Below are positions 52,794-60,103 of a stretch of 64,000 nucleotides of DNA, one piece after another; within the stretch, counting starts at the first letter, position 1; each line of letters starts with the position of its first letter. Source of the stretch: Acetobacter suratthaniensis (GTDB lineage: Bacteria > Pseudomonadota > Alphaproteobacteria > Acetobacterales > Acetobacteraceae); NCBI RefSeq assembly GCF_017377745.1, contig NZ_JAFVMG010000013.1, positions 1 through 64,000 of the forward strand, written 5' to 3'. The notes under the pieces are model-generated. The model was given only the letters and a program-made list of their open reading frames with translations, ran no database searches and was not told the DNA's origin. A program made the translations under genes and the position numbers.

Positions 52794-55046
52794 ATGGCAA
52801 AGCTCAGACGCCGCATTGACGGCCCGCAGGATCATCACGAGCAAAGAGATGGCATCGCCTATCGTGATACCCGCACCCTCGGCACGCGCATTCTCGAAGC
52901 CCTCAGCACACCGCTTTCCGCCGCGCCATTCGTCGGGCTCGCGGGGCTGGCAATTGCCTGCCCCGCCCTGACAACCCTGCTTGTGCCGCCCGCCCTCGCC
53001 TATACGGCCTTCGTGCTAACCCGACCGGTCATCATGCCCCTGCGCCTGCCGGCCAATTCGAAGCGCAAGGACTACGGCAATCCGGTGCCAGACCCCAAAC
53101 GGGTCGGAGTGGACAAGCCCGACAAGGCCCGGGGCGACTGGCTGCTCGGCTGGGATGAGGTTAGCGGGCAGCAGATCTGGGTATCAGGCAGCGATATGAC
53201 CATGCACGGCCTACTGCCCGGCGCGACAGGCTCAGGCAAGACCCAGTTCATCTACAGCCTTCTCGCCAGTGCGCTGGCACAGGGAACCGGCTTCACCATC
53301 GTCGACGGCAAAGGCTCCAACAATCTCGTCTTCTCGCTCCACGCCCTACAGGAAAGCTGGGGGGCTTCCGCAAATATGCGGGTTCTCAACTTTCAGGTGG
53401 CGAGTGGCGACAAGAAGTCACACACATGGAACCCCTTCTCCACCGTCAACGCCGAAGGCATGGCCGAACTGCTCCAGACTCTGTTTCTGCCTAACGACAA
53501 AACTGCCGGCGGAAACCCGGAGTACTTCCGCAACCGTGCCAACGATCTGATGCGCGGCATATCGCCGATCTTTGTCTGGATGCGCGATCATCTGGGAATT
53601 CCCGCAACCACTGCCACCATGCGTGTCAATTTCTCGAACATTCAGGTACTGATCGATCTGGCTGGCGAACAGGACGACACCAACGCAAGCAGGCGGTTCC
53701 AGTATTACAACATGAGGGCACGCAAGATCGAAAGCATGCCTCTACCGGATGACTTTCCCGAAGAGTTGCTCAAGCCCGTTCGTGACTATATCGAGGACAC
53801 GGGTGGATACAGCCGTGACGCAGGGGCCGTCAGCTCACAGGACAAGGTCCGTGAACAGCACAGCTATGTTGTAGGCGGTTTCGGCAAGACCTTCACCATG
53901 ATGATGTCAACCTACGGGCACATCTTCAACTGCGACGTTCCTGACGTCGAACTGACCGATGTGATCTTCAACCGGCGCAATCTGATCGTGTTGCTGCCCT
54001 CTCTGGAAAACGATCCAGACACCAACGCCGCCATTGGCAGAACCTTCATCACGGCCCAGCGATACGCTCTGGCCGCGGCCCTCGGGGCGTCGATCGAGGG
54101 CAATTATATCGACCTCGTGAAATACCGTCCGTCTGCCGCACGCACGCCCTATCTGATGCTTTATGATGAGGGAAACCATTTTGTGACACGCGGCCTCGAT
54201 ACCATGATGGCACAGGGGCGTGAACTCAACATCTCGATCTGGTTGTCATTTCAGGAAGTGGGGTCGCTCTACGATACACTCGGGCGGGACCGAACGGTCC
54301 CCCTGCTGGGCAACCCTAAACTCAAGATATTCATGCAGCTCGAAGACCCCGGCCCCACCCGCGAATGGGTGGAACAGGCTGGCGGCACCATGCAGGTGGG
54401 TGTCCTGTCTGGCTACGAGAACACCGAGATCATCGGGGATTACACGACACAGGCGCGTGCCGACATCCGGGAAGTGAAACGCATCTCATGGAACGACATT
54501 CAGGCCCTCAGGCAGGGACAGGCCATCATCATGTTCCGGGGCAAGCGGCTCTATACCCGCCTGTTCTACGCCGGGGTCGAACCGAAGGGTACGAACCGGC
54601 TCTATGCCCCTCTGCCCGTCTCCCGCCGTAGCACCAGCCTGTCGGCCGCCAAAGCACTGTCCAACCCCGAGGATCAGGCCGTGGTCGATGCCCTCATCAA
54701 AGGCACCGATATCGTCAATCCCGAAAAGCTGCCCGCACTGCCCGGCCCTATGGGAGAGATTTACAACCGCATGGCGGTCGTTCTGCAAAATCCCGACAAC
54801 ACGCACGATAGGGAACTGCTTTTCGGAGATCCGCTGCCACCCAGCGACTATGTGCCGTTCCGCGCCCTGTTTCGGGATATGGCAGAACCCGTCACCAGGC
54901 CAGCCACGGCATCGGGTGGGCTCATCAATCCGCATATCGACCGCACGCTGTTCGAAACCATGGTCCGCTTTGAAATGCGGGCCGGTGCGACAGAGGCAGA
55001 TGCCCGCAAAAGCGTTGCGTCTGCACTCAATCAGGTCGCCGTTTAG
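52794..55046 (+). CDS. trbC: DotL/IcmO/TrbC type IV coupling protein
   Basis: A 750-residue FtsK-like ATPase. Two membrane segments lie near residues 40-85. Walker A is GATGSGKT (about 143-150) and Walker B is YLMLYDEGNHF (about 450). The TrbC/DotL core also shows VDGKGSNNLVFSLHALQES and a QLEDPGPTREWVEQAGG segment. It connects the DNA-relaxase complex to the channel. It is the last transfer gene in the window; the relaxase it would serve is not present. Confidence 0.92.
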   Translation: MAKLRRRIDGPQDHHEQRDGIAYRDTRTLGTRILEALSTPLSAAPFVGLAGLAIACPALTTLLVPPALAYTAFVLTRPVIMPLRLPANSKRKDYGNPVPDPKRVGVDKPDKARGDWLLGWDEVSGQQIWVSGSDMTMHGLLPGATGSGKTQFIYSLLASALAQGTGFTIVDGKGSNNLVFSLHALQESWGASANMRVLNFQVASGDKKSHTWNPFSTVNAEGMAELLQTLFLPNDKTAGGNPEYFRNRANDLMRGISPIFVWMRDHLGIPATTATMRVNFSNIQVLIDLAGEQDDTNASRRFQYYNMRARKIESMPLPDDFPEELLKPVRDYIEDTGGYSRDAGAVSSQDKVREQHSYVVGGFGKTFTMMMSTYGHIFNCDVPDVELTDVIFNRRNLIVLLPSLENDPDTNAAIGRTFITAQRYALAAALGASIEGNYIDLVKYRPSAARTPYLMLYDEGNHFVTRGLDTMMAQGRELNISIWLSFQEVGSLYDTLGRDRTVPLLGNPKLKIFMQLEDPGPTREWVEQAGGTMQVGVLSGYENTEIIGDYTTQARADIREVKRISWNDIQALRQGQAIIMFRGKRLYTRLFYAGVEPKGTNRLYAPLPVSRRSTSLSAAKALSNPEDQAVVDALIKGTDIVNPEKLPALPGPMGEIYNRMAVVLQNPDNTHDRELLFGDPLPPSDYVPFRALFRDMAEPVTRPATASGGLINPHIDRTLFETMVRFEMRAGATEADARKSVASALNQVAV

Positions 55047-55086
55047 GCGGCATGATTAAGGACTATACTAAACCAGCCTGCATCTC

Positions 55087-55112
55087 GTAGCGCTCACTCT
55101 GTTGGGTGCTAC
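55087..55112 (+). terminator. Hairpin after the dotL operon
   Basis: GTAGCGCTCA and TGGGTGCTAC can pair over 10 positions (two G-U) around a six-base loop, 41 bases after the dotL stop. There is no U run after it, so a terminator role is only possible. Confidence 0.35.
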
Positions 55113-55145
55113 GTTAACCGTCTGGCTACAGTGACTTTCTGGAGC

Positions 55146-55340
55146 CTAATAGCGAATTCGCGGAAATGTCACGGAAAACCATGAAACAACGCCAAACACA
55201 TCTGTAGGTATTAAAAGAAGCGTGCCAACGATGGGGTGTGCGAAGGCAACAACAATTGCCATAGCACCAAAAAAAAGCATGCCTAAGCCAGTTACAATCG
55301 CCAGCATCGGGATCCCTGAATTGTACATGACAGTTTCCAT
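55146..55340 (-). CDS. Small two-helix membrane protein
   Basis: A 64-residue frame with two hydrophobic helices (AIVTGLGMLFFGAMAIVVAF and IVGTLLLIPTDVFGVVSWF) and a short basic tail. Composition is more AT-rich than the transfer genes. No strong ribosome-binding site is seen; the Met at residue 5 is an alternative start. Small membrane proteins of this type occur as pilin-like or toxin genes, but I cannot assign it. Confidence 0.4.
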   Translation of the reverse strand: METVMYNSGIPMLAIVTGLGMLFFGAMAIVVAFAHPIVGTLLLIPTDVFGVVSWFSVTFPRIRY

Positions 55341-55379
55341 TTTCGAATTGTTAATTGTGAGATATCTTTTTAATTATAA

Positions 55380-55560
55380 TAAAGTAATAAAAAATAAAGA
55401 ATGATGTTTTGCGTTAAAACATCCGTTGTTTTTGCGGTTTTATCGATGAAACAACGATAAAAAAGAACTTTGGAATGATTTTCATGTTGTTTTTATCGGA
55501 TGAAAACCACAATAACTAGAATCTGGAAATTTTTTAATCACGAATATTTAATCTCGGGCT
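55380..55560. repeat. AT-rich stretch with imperfect direct repeats
   Basis: Two imperfect direct repeats of about 24 bases: one at about 55437-55460 (TTTTATCGATGAAACAACG) and one at about 55490-55515 (TTTTATCGGATGAAAACC). A and T runs surround them. It contrasts with the GC-rich transfer genes on the left. Candidates are an origin of transfer, a protein-binding array or a promoter region for the genes on either side; nothing decides between them. No gene is supported in 55341-55592. Confidence 0.35.
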
Positions 55561-55592
55561 GCCTCACATAATCCGAATTGAAAGTTCTTGAT

Positions 55593-55612
55593 ACTCGCCC
55601 ACCGGGCGTATA
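55593..55612. promoter_or_regulatory. Palindrome upstream of second vapBC
   Basis: CGCCC at 55596-55600 and GGGCG at 55604-55608, with flanking TAC/GTA bases. It lies about 35 bases before the vapB start, as expected for an autoregulatory operator. Confidence 0.45.
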
Positions 55613-55644
55613 TTCACAATGGATATACAAATATGGAGGATGCC

Positions 55645-55869
55645 ATGCTGACCCGCACAACACTGTTCCTTTCGAACCGCTCTCAGGCCGTTCGTCTCCC
55701 CAAAGCTGTCGCCTTCGACAGCACCCTGAAAGACGTGGTGATCATCCCAGACGGTGCACGCAGAATTATCGCCCCGGCCGATGCCACGTGGGATGATTTT
55801 TTCACAGCACCTGGCACTGACCTGCCAGAGCGTATCCAGCCCGGCATGCAGGAGCGCGAAAGCTTCTGA
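55645..55869 (+). CDS. vapB: VapB-type antitoxin (second module)
   Basis: A 74-residue AbrB-like antitoxin: LFLSNRSQAVRLPKAVAFDS, then LKDVVIIPDGARRIIAP and an acidic end. GGAGG (55635-55639) lies five bases before ATG 55645, which fixes the start. The stop overlaps vapC (TGATG). It differs in sequence from the first VapB at 17415. Confidence 0.87.
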   Translation: MLTRTTLFLSNRSQAVRLPKAVAFDSTLKDVVIIPDGARRIIAPADATWDDFFTAPGTDLPERIQPGMQERESF

Positions 55870-56273
55870 TGTTACGTTATCTGCTGGATACAAACTTCTG
55901 CATTCGTGTTCTACGTGACCGGCCTCAAGGTCTGCGTGAGCAGTTCAATAATCACGCTGAGGCACTCTGCATCTCAGATGTCGTATTATACGAACTGCTC
56001 TACGGTGCCGAGAAAGCCCAGAACCCGCCTAAAACCCGCCGTGAAGTCGAGCACTTTGCCGCGCGCCTGTGTGTCCTGCCATTCGATGACGCCGCAGCCG
56101 CGCACACCGCCGAGATCAGAGCCGATCTCGAACGGCGCGGCTGCACGATCGGTCCCTATGATCTGATGATCGCCGGCCACGCACGGAGCCGAGGCCTTAT
56201 TGTCGTAACCGGGAACCTGCGCGAGTTTACCAGAGTGAACGGCCTGCGCTGTGAGGACTGGACGGCCGATTAG
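55869..56273 (+). CDS. vapC: VapC-type PIN-domain toxin (second module)
   Basis: A 134-residue PIN-domain RNase. Active-site acids are in LLDTNFCIRVLRDRP (Asp), VVLYELLYGAEKA (Glu), PYDLMIAGHARSRG (Asp) and VTGNLREF, where Asn stands in for the fourth acidic residue. It fits the tRNA(fMet)-cleaving VapC group by length and motifs, but the target is inference. Confidence 0.9.
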   Translation: MLRYLLDTNFCIRVLRDRPQGLREQFNNHAEALCISDVVLYELLYGAEKAQNPPKTRREVEHFAARLCVLPFDDAAAAHTAEIRADLERRGCTIGPYDLMIAGHARSRGLIVVTGNLREFTRVNGLRCEDWTAD

Positions 56274-56580
56274 GGGGGGATTACGGAAGGTCTGCTTCTA
56301 GGCACGAGGATTGGGATGAAGACATTCCTACCAATTCCGTGGCAGTTCAAATCAAAGCATCAATCTATCTGGTCCACGCAGTGCAATGACGGCTTTTGTT
56401 TTAAGAATTTCTTTTAGTCAGATAATTGCCGAAGTGATCATTGGCACCTCCCTCGCACGGGGTTCGGGGTAGCCCTTTTAAGCAGACATAGAAGCTAAAG
56501 TCGCACAACACCCGCAAAATTGAAAAATTTTTGAGTATCTGGCAAAAGAAAAAATATTCATGGAATAATTAGAGTCAGAT
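56274..56580. other. Gap between vapC and the OLD gene
   Basis: No gene or clear repeat in 307 bases. AT content rises towards the end. A TTGAGT near 56532 and TATTCA near 56556 are a weak promoter for the OLD gene. Confidence 0.35.
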
Positions 56581-58269
56581 ATGTTGATAGAATATATATT
56601 ATTCAAGAACGGGCCTAAAGCTGAGACTCCCCCGCTGGAGCTTACTCCGGGGCGGATGACGGTGTTTGTCGGCCCTAATAACGGCGGAAAAAGTGCGGCT
56701 CTTCGCGACATCAATAACGAATTTTTCTTTAAGAAAACTCACGAACAGCATGTAATTTCGGAGGTAAAATTCGCAAATATTACAAGAGAATGCGCAGAGA
56801 AAAAACTTTCAAAATTCCGCATTCCCGAAGCCGGACAAACACCCGATCGGCAGATATTCATGCGTAGAAATATCGGCCGTCAGGAGGTCAATGAAAACTG
56901 GCTTCTCAATGATCTATTGAATCGGTTCAATCAGAACCCTCGCGATCCAAATTGCAATCAAGAATATATTTCTCAACATCTATTAAGTATGTTCGCGCTC
57001 AATTTAACTGGCGAGAGCCGCTTGGGACTTGTAAATAAATCTAAGGCACAAAAACTGACCGATCCTCCCCAGACGACGATTGCAGCTTTATTTCAAGACG
57101 ATGCTCTTCGACATACCCTATCGAATATTATCTATGATTCCTTCCAGATGCATCTCGTGATTGATGCGACCGATATGGGCTCATTCGCATATGCATTGTC
57201 AGAAACGAGGCCTCCTGCAGAAATCGAGCGTTCTTTTACGGATGAGGCCATTGAATTTTTCCGGAATTCGCACTCCCTTTCCGCATCAAGTGATGGGACA
57301 AAGGCGTTTGTCGGCGTGCTGTCAGAGGTTATTGCAGGCGATGTGGAAGTCCTCATTATTGATGAGCCGGAAGCATTTCTACATCCCGGCCTCGCCTACA
57401 CGCTGGGCAGGCAGATAGGGCTCAAAATCAGCGTAGACAAACAGCTTTTCGCTGCGACGCACAGTCCGCATTTTCTGATGGGCTGCTTGTCAGCGGGCCT
57501 AGCGACCGATGTTGTGCGCCTCACGCATCGGGCAGGAAAAGGAACGGCACAGCTACTGCCTGCGGCACGGCTGTCACAAATGATGAATGATCCTCTGCTA
57601 CGTTCTGTGGGGGTAGTCTCAGCCTTATTTTATGAATCTGCTGTAGTTGTTGAGGCGGACGCCGATCGCGCATTCTATGAAGAAATCAACAATAGAATAA
57701 ATCTATATTCGTCGCCAAGCATCCGCCATGCAATATTCCTCAATGCTCACAACAAGCAAACGGCCTCAGAAATCGTAGCGGAGCTACGCCAAGTCGGAGT
57801 ACCGTCAGCTCTGGTGGTTGACATCGACTGGATCAAAGAAGACGGGCAGGTCTGCACCAAGTACTTCAATGCTGCTGGCATACCGGAAGGACTGCGACAG
57901 GGTCTCCGAAACACACGTCAAACCGTAAGATCATATCTTCACGCTGCCGACCCTGATTATAAAAGACGGGGGGGAATTGCCCTGCTGAGCGGCGATGAGC
58001 TTGCGACTGCGATAGCTTTTTTCAACCAGATGGAATCCTACGGCTTGTTTACGGTGCGCTCCGGAGAGCTTGAATCATGGCTCCCTCATTTGCAGTGTAA
58101 CCGTAATAAGTCTGTCTGGTTGGGCGAAATGTTTACCGCTTTGGGATCGGACCCGTCCCTTGAATCGTACGTCAAACCGGGAGAGGATAATGTGTGGAAA
58201 TTCTTACGCAACATAGCGGCTTGGGTTTCAAACACCGATAGACTGGGGATGGGAACCTTGAGTTGCTGA
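56581..58269 (+). CDS. OLD-family ATPase/TOPRIM nuclease, possible defence protein
   Basis: A 562-residue protein. The N-terminal ABC-type ATPase has Walker A GPNNGGKS (about residues 31-38), a signature-like LSASSDGTKAF and Walker B VEVLIIDEPEAFLHP (about 258-272), with a switch His in ATHSPHF. The C-terminal part begins at about 350 with ESAVVVEADADRAFYEEI, a TOPRIM-like motif with Glu and Asp in place. This layout fits OLD-family nucleases and fused AAA15/TOPRIM defence proteins such as merged PARIS. Codon use is AT-richer than the transfer genes, suggesting separate origin. No partner gene is adjacent on the same strand. Confidence 0.75.
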   Translation: MLIEYILFKNGPKAETPPLELTPGRMTVFVGPNNGGKSAALRDINNEFFFKKTHEQHVISEVKFANITRECAEKKLSKFRIPEAGQTPDRQIFMRRNIGRQEVNENWLLNDLLNRFNQNPRDPNCNQEYISQHLLSMFALNLTGESRLGLVNKSKAQKLTDPPQTTIAALFQDDALRHTLSNIIYDSFQMHLVIDATDMGSFAYALSETRPPAEIERSFTDEAIEFFRNSHSLSASSDGTKAFVGVLSEVIAGDVEVLIIDEPEAFLHPGLAYTLGRQIGLKISVDKQLFAATHSPHFLMGCLSAGLATDVVRLTHRAGKGTAQLLPAARLSQMMNDPLLRSVGVVSALFYESAVVVEADADRAFYEEINNRINLYSSPSIRHAIFLNAHNKQTASEIVAELRQVGVPSALVVDIDWIKEDGQVCTKYFNAAGIPEGLRQGLRNTRQTVRSYLHAADPDYKRRGGIALLSGDELATAIAFFNQMESYGLFTVRSGELESWLPHLQCNRNKSVWLGEMFTALGSDPSLESYVKPGEDNVWKFLRNIAAWVSNTDRLGMGTLSC

Positions 58270-58407
58270 GCGGATGTACAATCCCTTTCCTGACCGGAAG
58301 TGTTGAAACCCTCACATCCGCCACGCCCGCTTCGAGGAAGCATGAGTCTGCGCTTCGACGTCCGCAACGAGGCGATTGCCGCCCGTCTACTCCGGCATCA
58401 CTGAGCA

Positions 58408-58430
58408 GACGGGCAGTTCAGGGGAGGGAG
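58408..58430 (+). repeat. Direct repeat copy 1 flanking the nuclease-like gene
   Basis: A 23-base element containing GGCAGTTCAGGGG. It matches 59714-59736 at 20 of 23 positions. The two copies flank the gene at 58530-59366. The gap 58270-58529 holds no gene. Confidence 0.45.
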
Positions 58431-58529
58431 AAGTGGAAGATATGATTCAGGAAAAGTTGACAGTATTAACAGATAGGCGGAGACTATTACTTATACAAAT
58501 TTTGGTAAATTTGATTATGGTCAACAGAA

Positions 58530-59366
58530 CTATTGAATAGTTTTTCTCAACTCGCTCATTCTATACACACGAACCTGGATCGGAATATTCCATTCGCTTA
58601 TAATGGCTGAGAATTTGACTTCAATGCGAGAGGTATTGGCTTCTGCATCCCCGTCACAGACGATTGCTAGAATAAACAGTGTTCCACGCTTTGTAACGTC
58701 CGGCAGGGAATTATAGTAGGAAGTAAATGTTTCCTTAACGCGATCTATATTTCCTATAGAAGTAAATCCTTTCCTAGTATACTTCACTTCTACAATGACT
58801 TGGTTATTCCCGTCTTTTGCAACTGCATCAAACATAATACTTGGCATTGCTGCGGGGCTGACATTACGAGCGAACTGCGTCCTGCGCTTGGAAGCCAAAC
58901 GGGTAATAACGAGATCTTCAGCAAGTGAAGCTTGAGCTGCTATCTGTCCGTATGAAGGTCTAGAGATGAAATCATGGTTATCACGTATGGGTTCAGAAGC
59001 TGTCCCATTTGTAGAAATTAAATCTGAAGGCTGCGCCGCCTCTTCCGTATTACGATCAGCTCCTGCTTCCTCATTAAGTTTTTGCGCACGTAATTGAGGC
59101 GAACCCGGCTTGAATGACGCAAAGAGATTCTCATCCTTAAAATCGGATGGAGCATATAGAACATAATTTTTATTATAAAGAACTATAAAAAAAGCAACAA
59201 CAAGCAATAATGGAAAAACCATAATAAACCATACGTAGACTTGTTGCGTATCTTTTTCTAATAATGGAAGAACAGCTGTGCCACTAACCTCTGCAGTTCC
59301 TGCAAATATGGCAATAACAGTAAGCGGATTCTTTACATGAGCTATTTTTTCGGTCACACGAAACAT
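58530..59366 (-). CDS. Membrane-anchored restriction-endonuclease-fold protein
   Basis: A 278-residue protein with two transmembrane helices at about residues 10-30 and 40-60 (VYVWFIMVFPLLLVVAFFIV), followed by YAPSDFKDE. A polar linker leads to a C-terminal domain with a PD-(D/E)xK-type motif: FDAVAKDGNNQVIVEVKY (Asp, then Glu-Val-Lys). ATG 59366 with a purine-rich leader (GGAAAGG) is preferred to a GTG at 59399. Two-helix plus effector-domain proteins of this kind are found in defence loci; that role is inference. Very AT-rich compared with the transfer genes. Confidence 0.6.
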   Translation of the reverse strand: MFRVTEKIAHVKNPLTVIAIFAGTAEVSGTAVLPLLEKDTQQVYVWFIMVFPLLLVVAFFIVLYNKNYVLYAPSDFKDENLFASFKPGSPQLRAQKLNEEAGADRNTEEAAQPSDLISTNGTASEPIRDNHDFISRPSYGQIAAQASLAEDLVITRLASKRRTQFARNVSPAAMPSIMFDAVAKDGNNQVIVEVKYTRKGFTSIGNIDRVKETFTSYYNSLPDVTKRGTLFILAIVCDGDAEANTSRIEVKFSAIISEWNIPIQVRVYRMSELRKTIQ

Positions 59367-59399
59367 GCCTTTCCGTCTTAATCTCGTTACAGCTGCCAC

Positions 59400-60103
59400 T
59401 GCATAAAAAAAAATTCAATCCCACTTACACAGAATAAGATTTATTACGATGATGATCATATCTAATATGAGACAGTAAGCATTTTGAATGATTGTACGGA
59501 AGGCAACTCCAGCCTGAAAGTCGACGATATAGTTCAAATACGTCGCTGAAGAAGGCTCCATCAAGTTTGAGCGGTCTGCAACCGCCCAAGAAGTGATCCT
59601 GCTATTTGGCAACTGATGTGTCTGCCATCAATGCGAGATACGATGTCGTCGGTTATGTCCACTTCTTGGAAATTACCAATCTTGATTAAACGACCGACAT
59701 GAAGGCGTCTGCGGACAGGCAGTTCAGGGGGGCGAGCAGAATGTCTGCTTTGGAACGCTCAAACGATGTTTTCTGCCACTCATTCAACCGTATGTGACGG
59801 CCGCTATGCGCCCATTTCTGATATTTGGTAAGTTCTGGCTATTCTTAATAACGGAACATTAACGGTCGGTCGATTATCAGATCAGGATGATTGGATAATT
59901 AAGTAATTTCGGCACAATTGTGTCGAAAACCAGAAGATGATGATAATCCACCGCTGACTGCCTTCTTTACCACCCCAAAAACCACTGATTGATGATAAAT
60001 TGGCGAGAGAGGCTACAAGTCAAACGGTAAAGTAACGTATCTGGCACCCCATGCCCTCATCTGTCTGGCTGCAACCGTCATATTCAGGTTATGAATCCTG
60101 CTC
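59400..60103. other. Gene-poor stretch before the siderophore locus
   Basis: About 700 bases without a supported gene. It contains direct repeat copy 2 (59714-59736). A 65-codon frame at 59415-59612 on the minus strand has no ribosome-binding site or recognisable product and was left out. Confidence 0.4.
59714..59736 (+). repeat. Direct repeat copy 2
   Basis: Contains GGCAGTTCAGGGG; 20 of 23 positions equal the copy at 58408-58430, same orientation, 1.3 kb apart. Confidence 0.45.

Noticed and set aside
59415-59612. A 65-codon minus-strand frame
   Set aside because: No ribosome-binding site, hydrophobic AT-rich tail, no family; probably chance.
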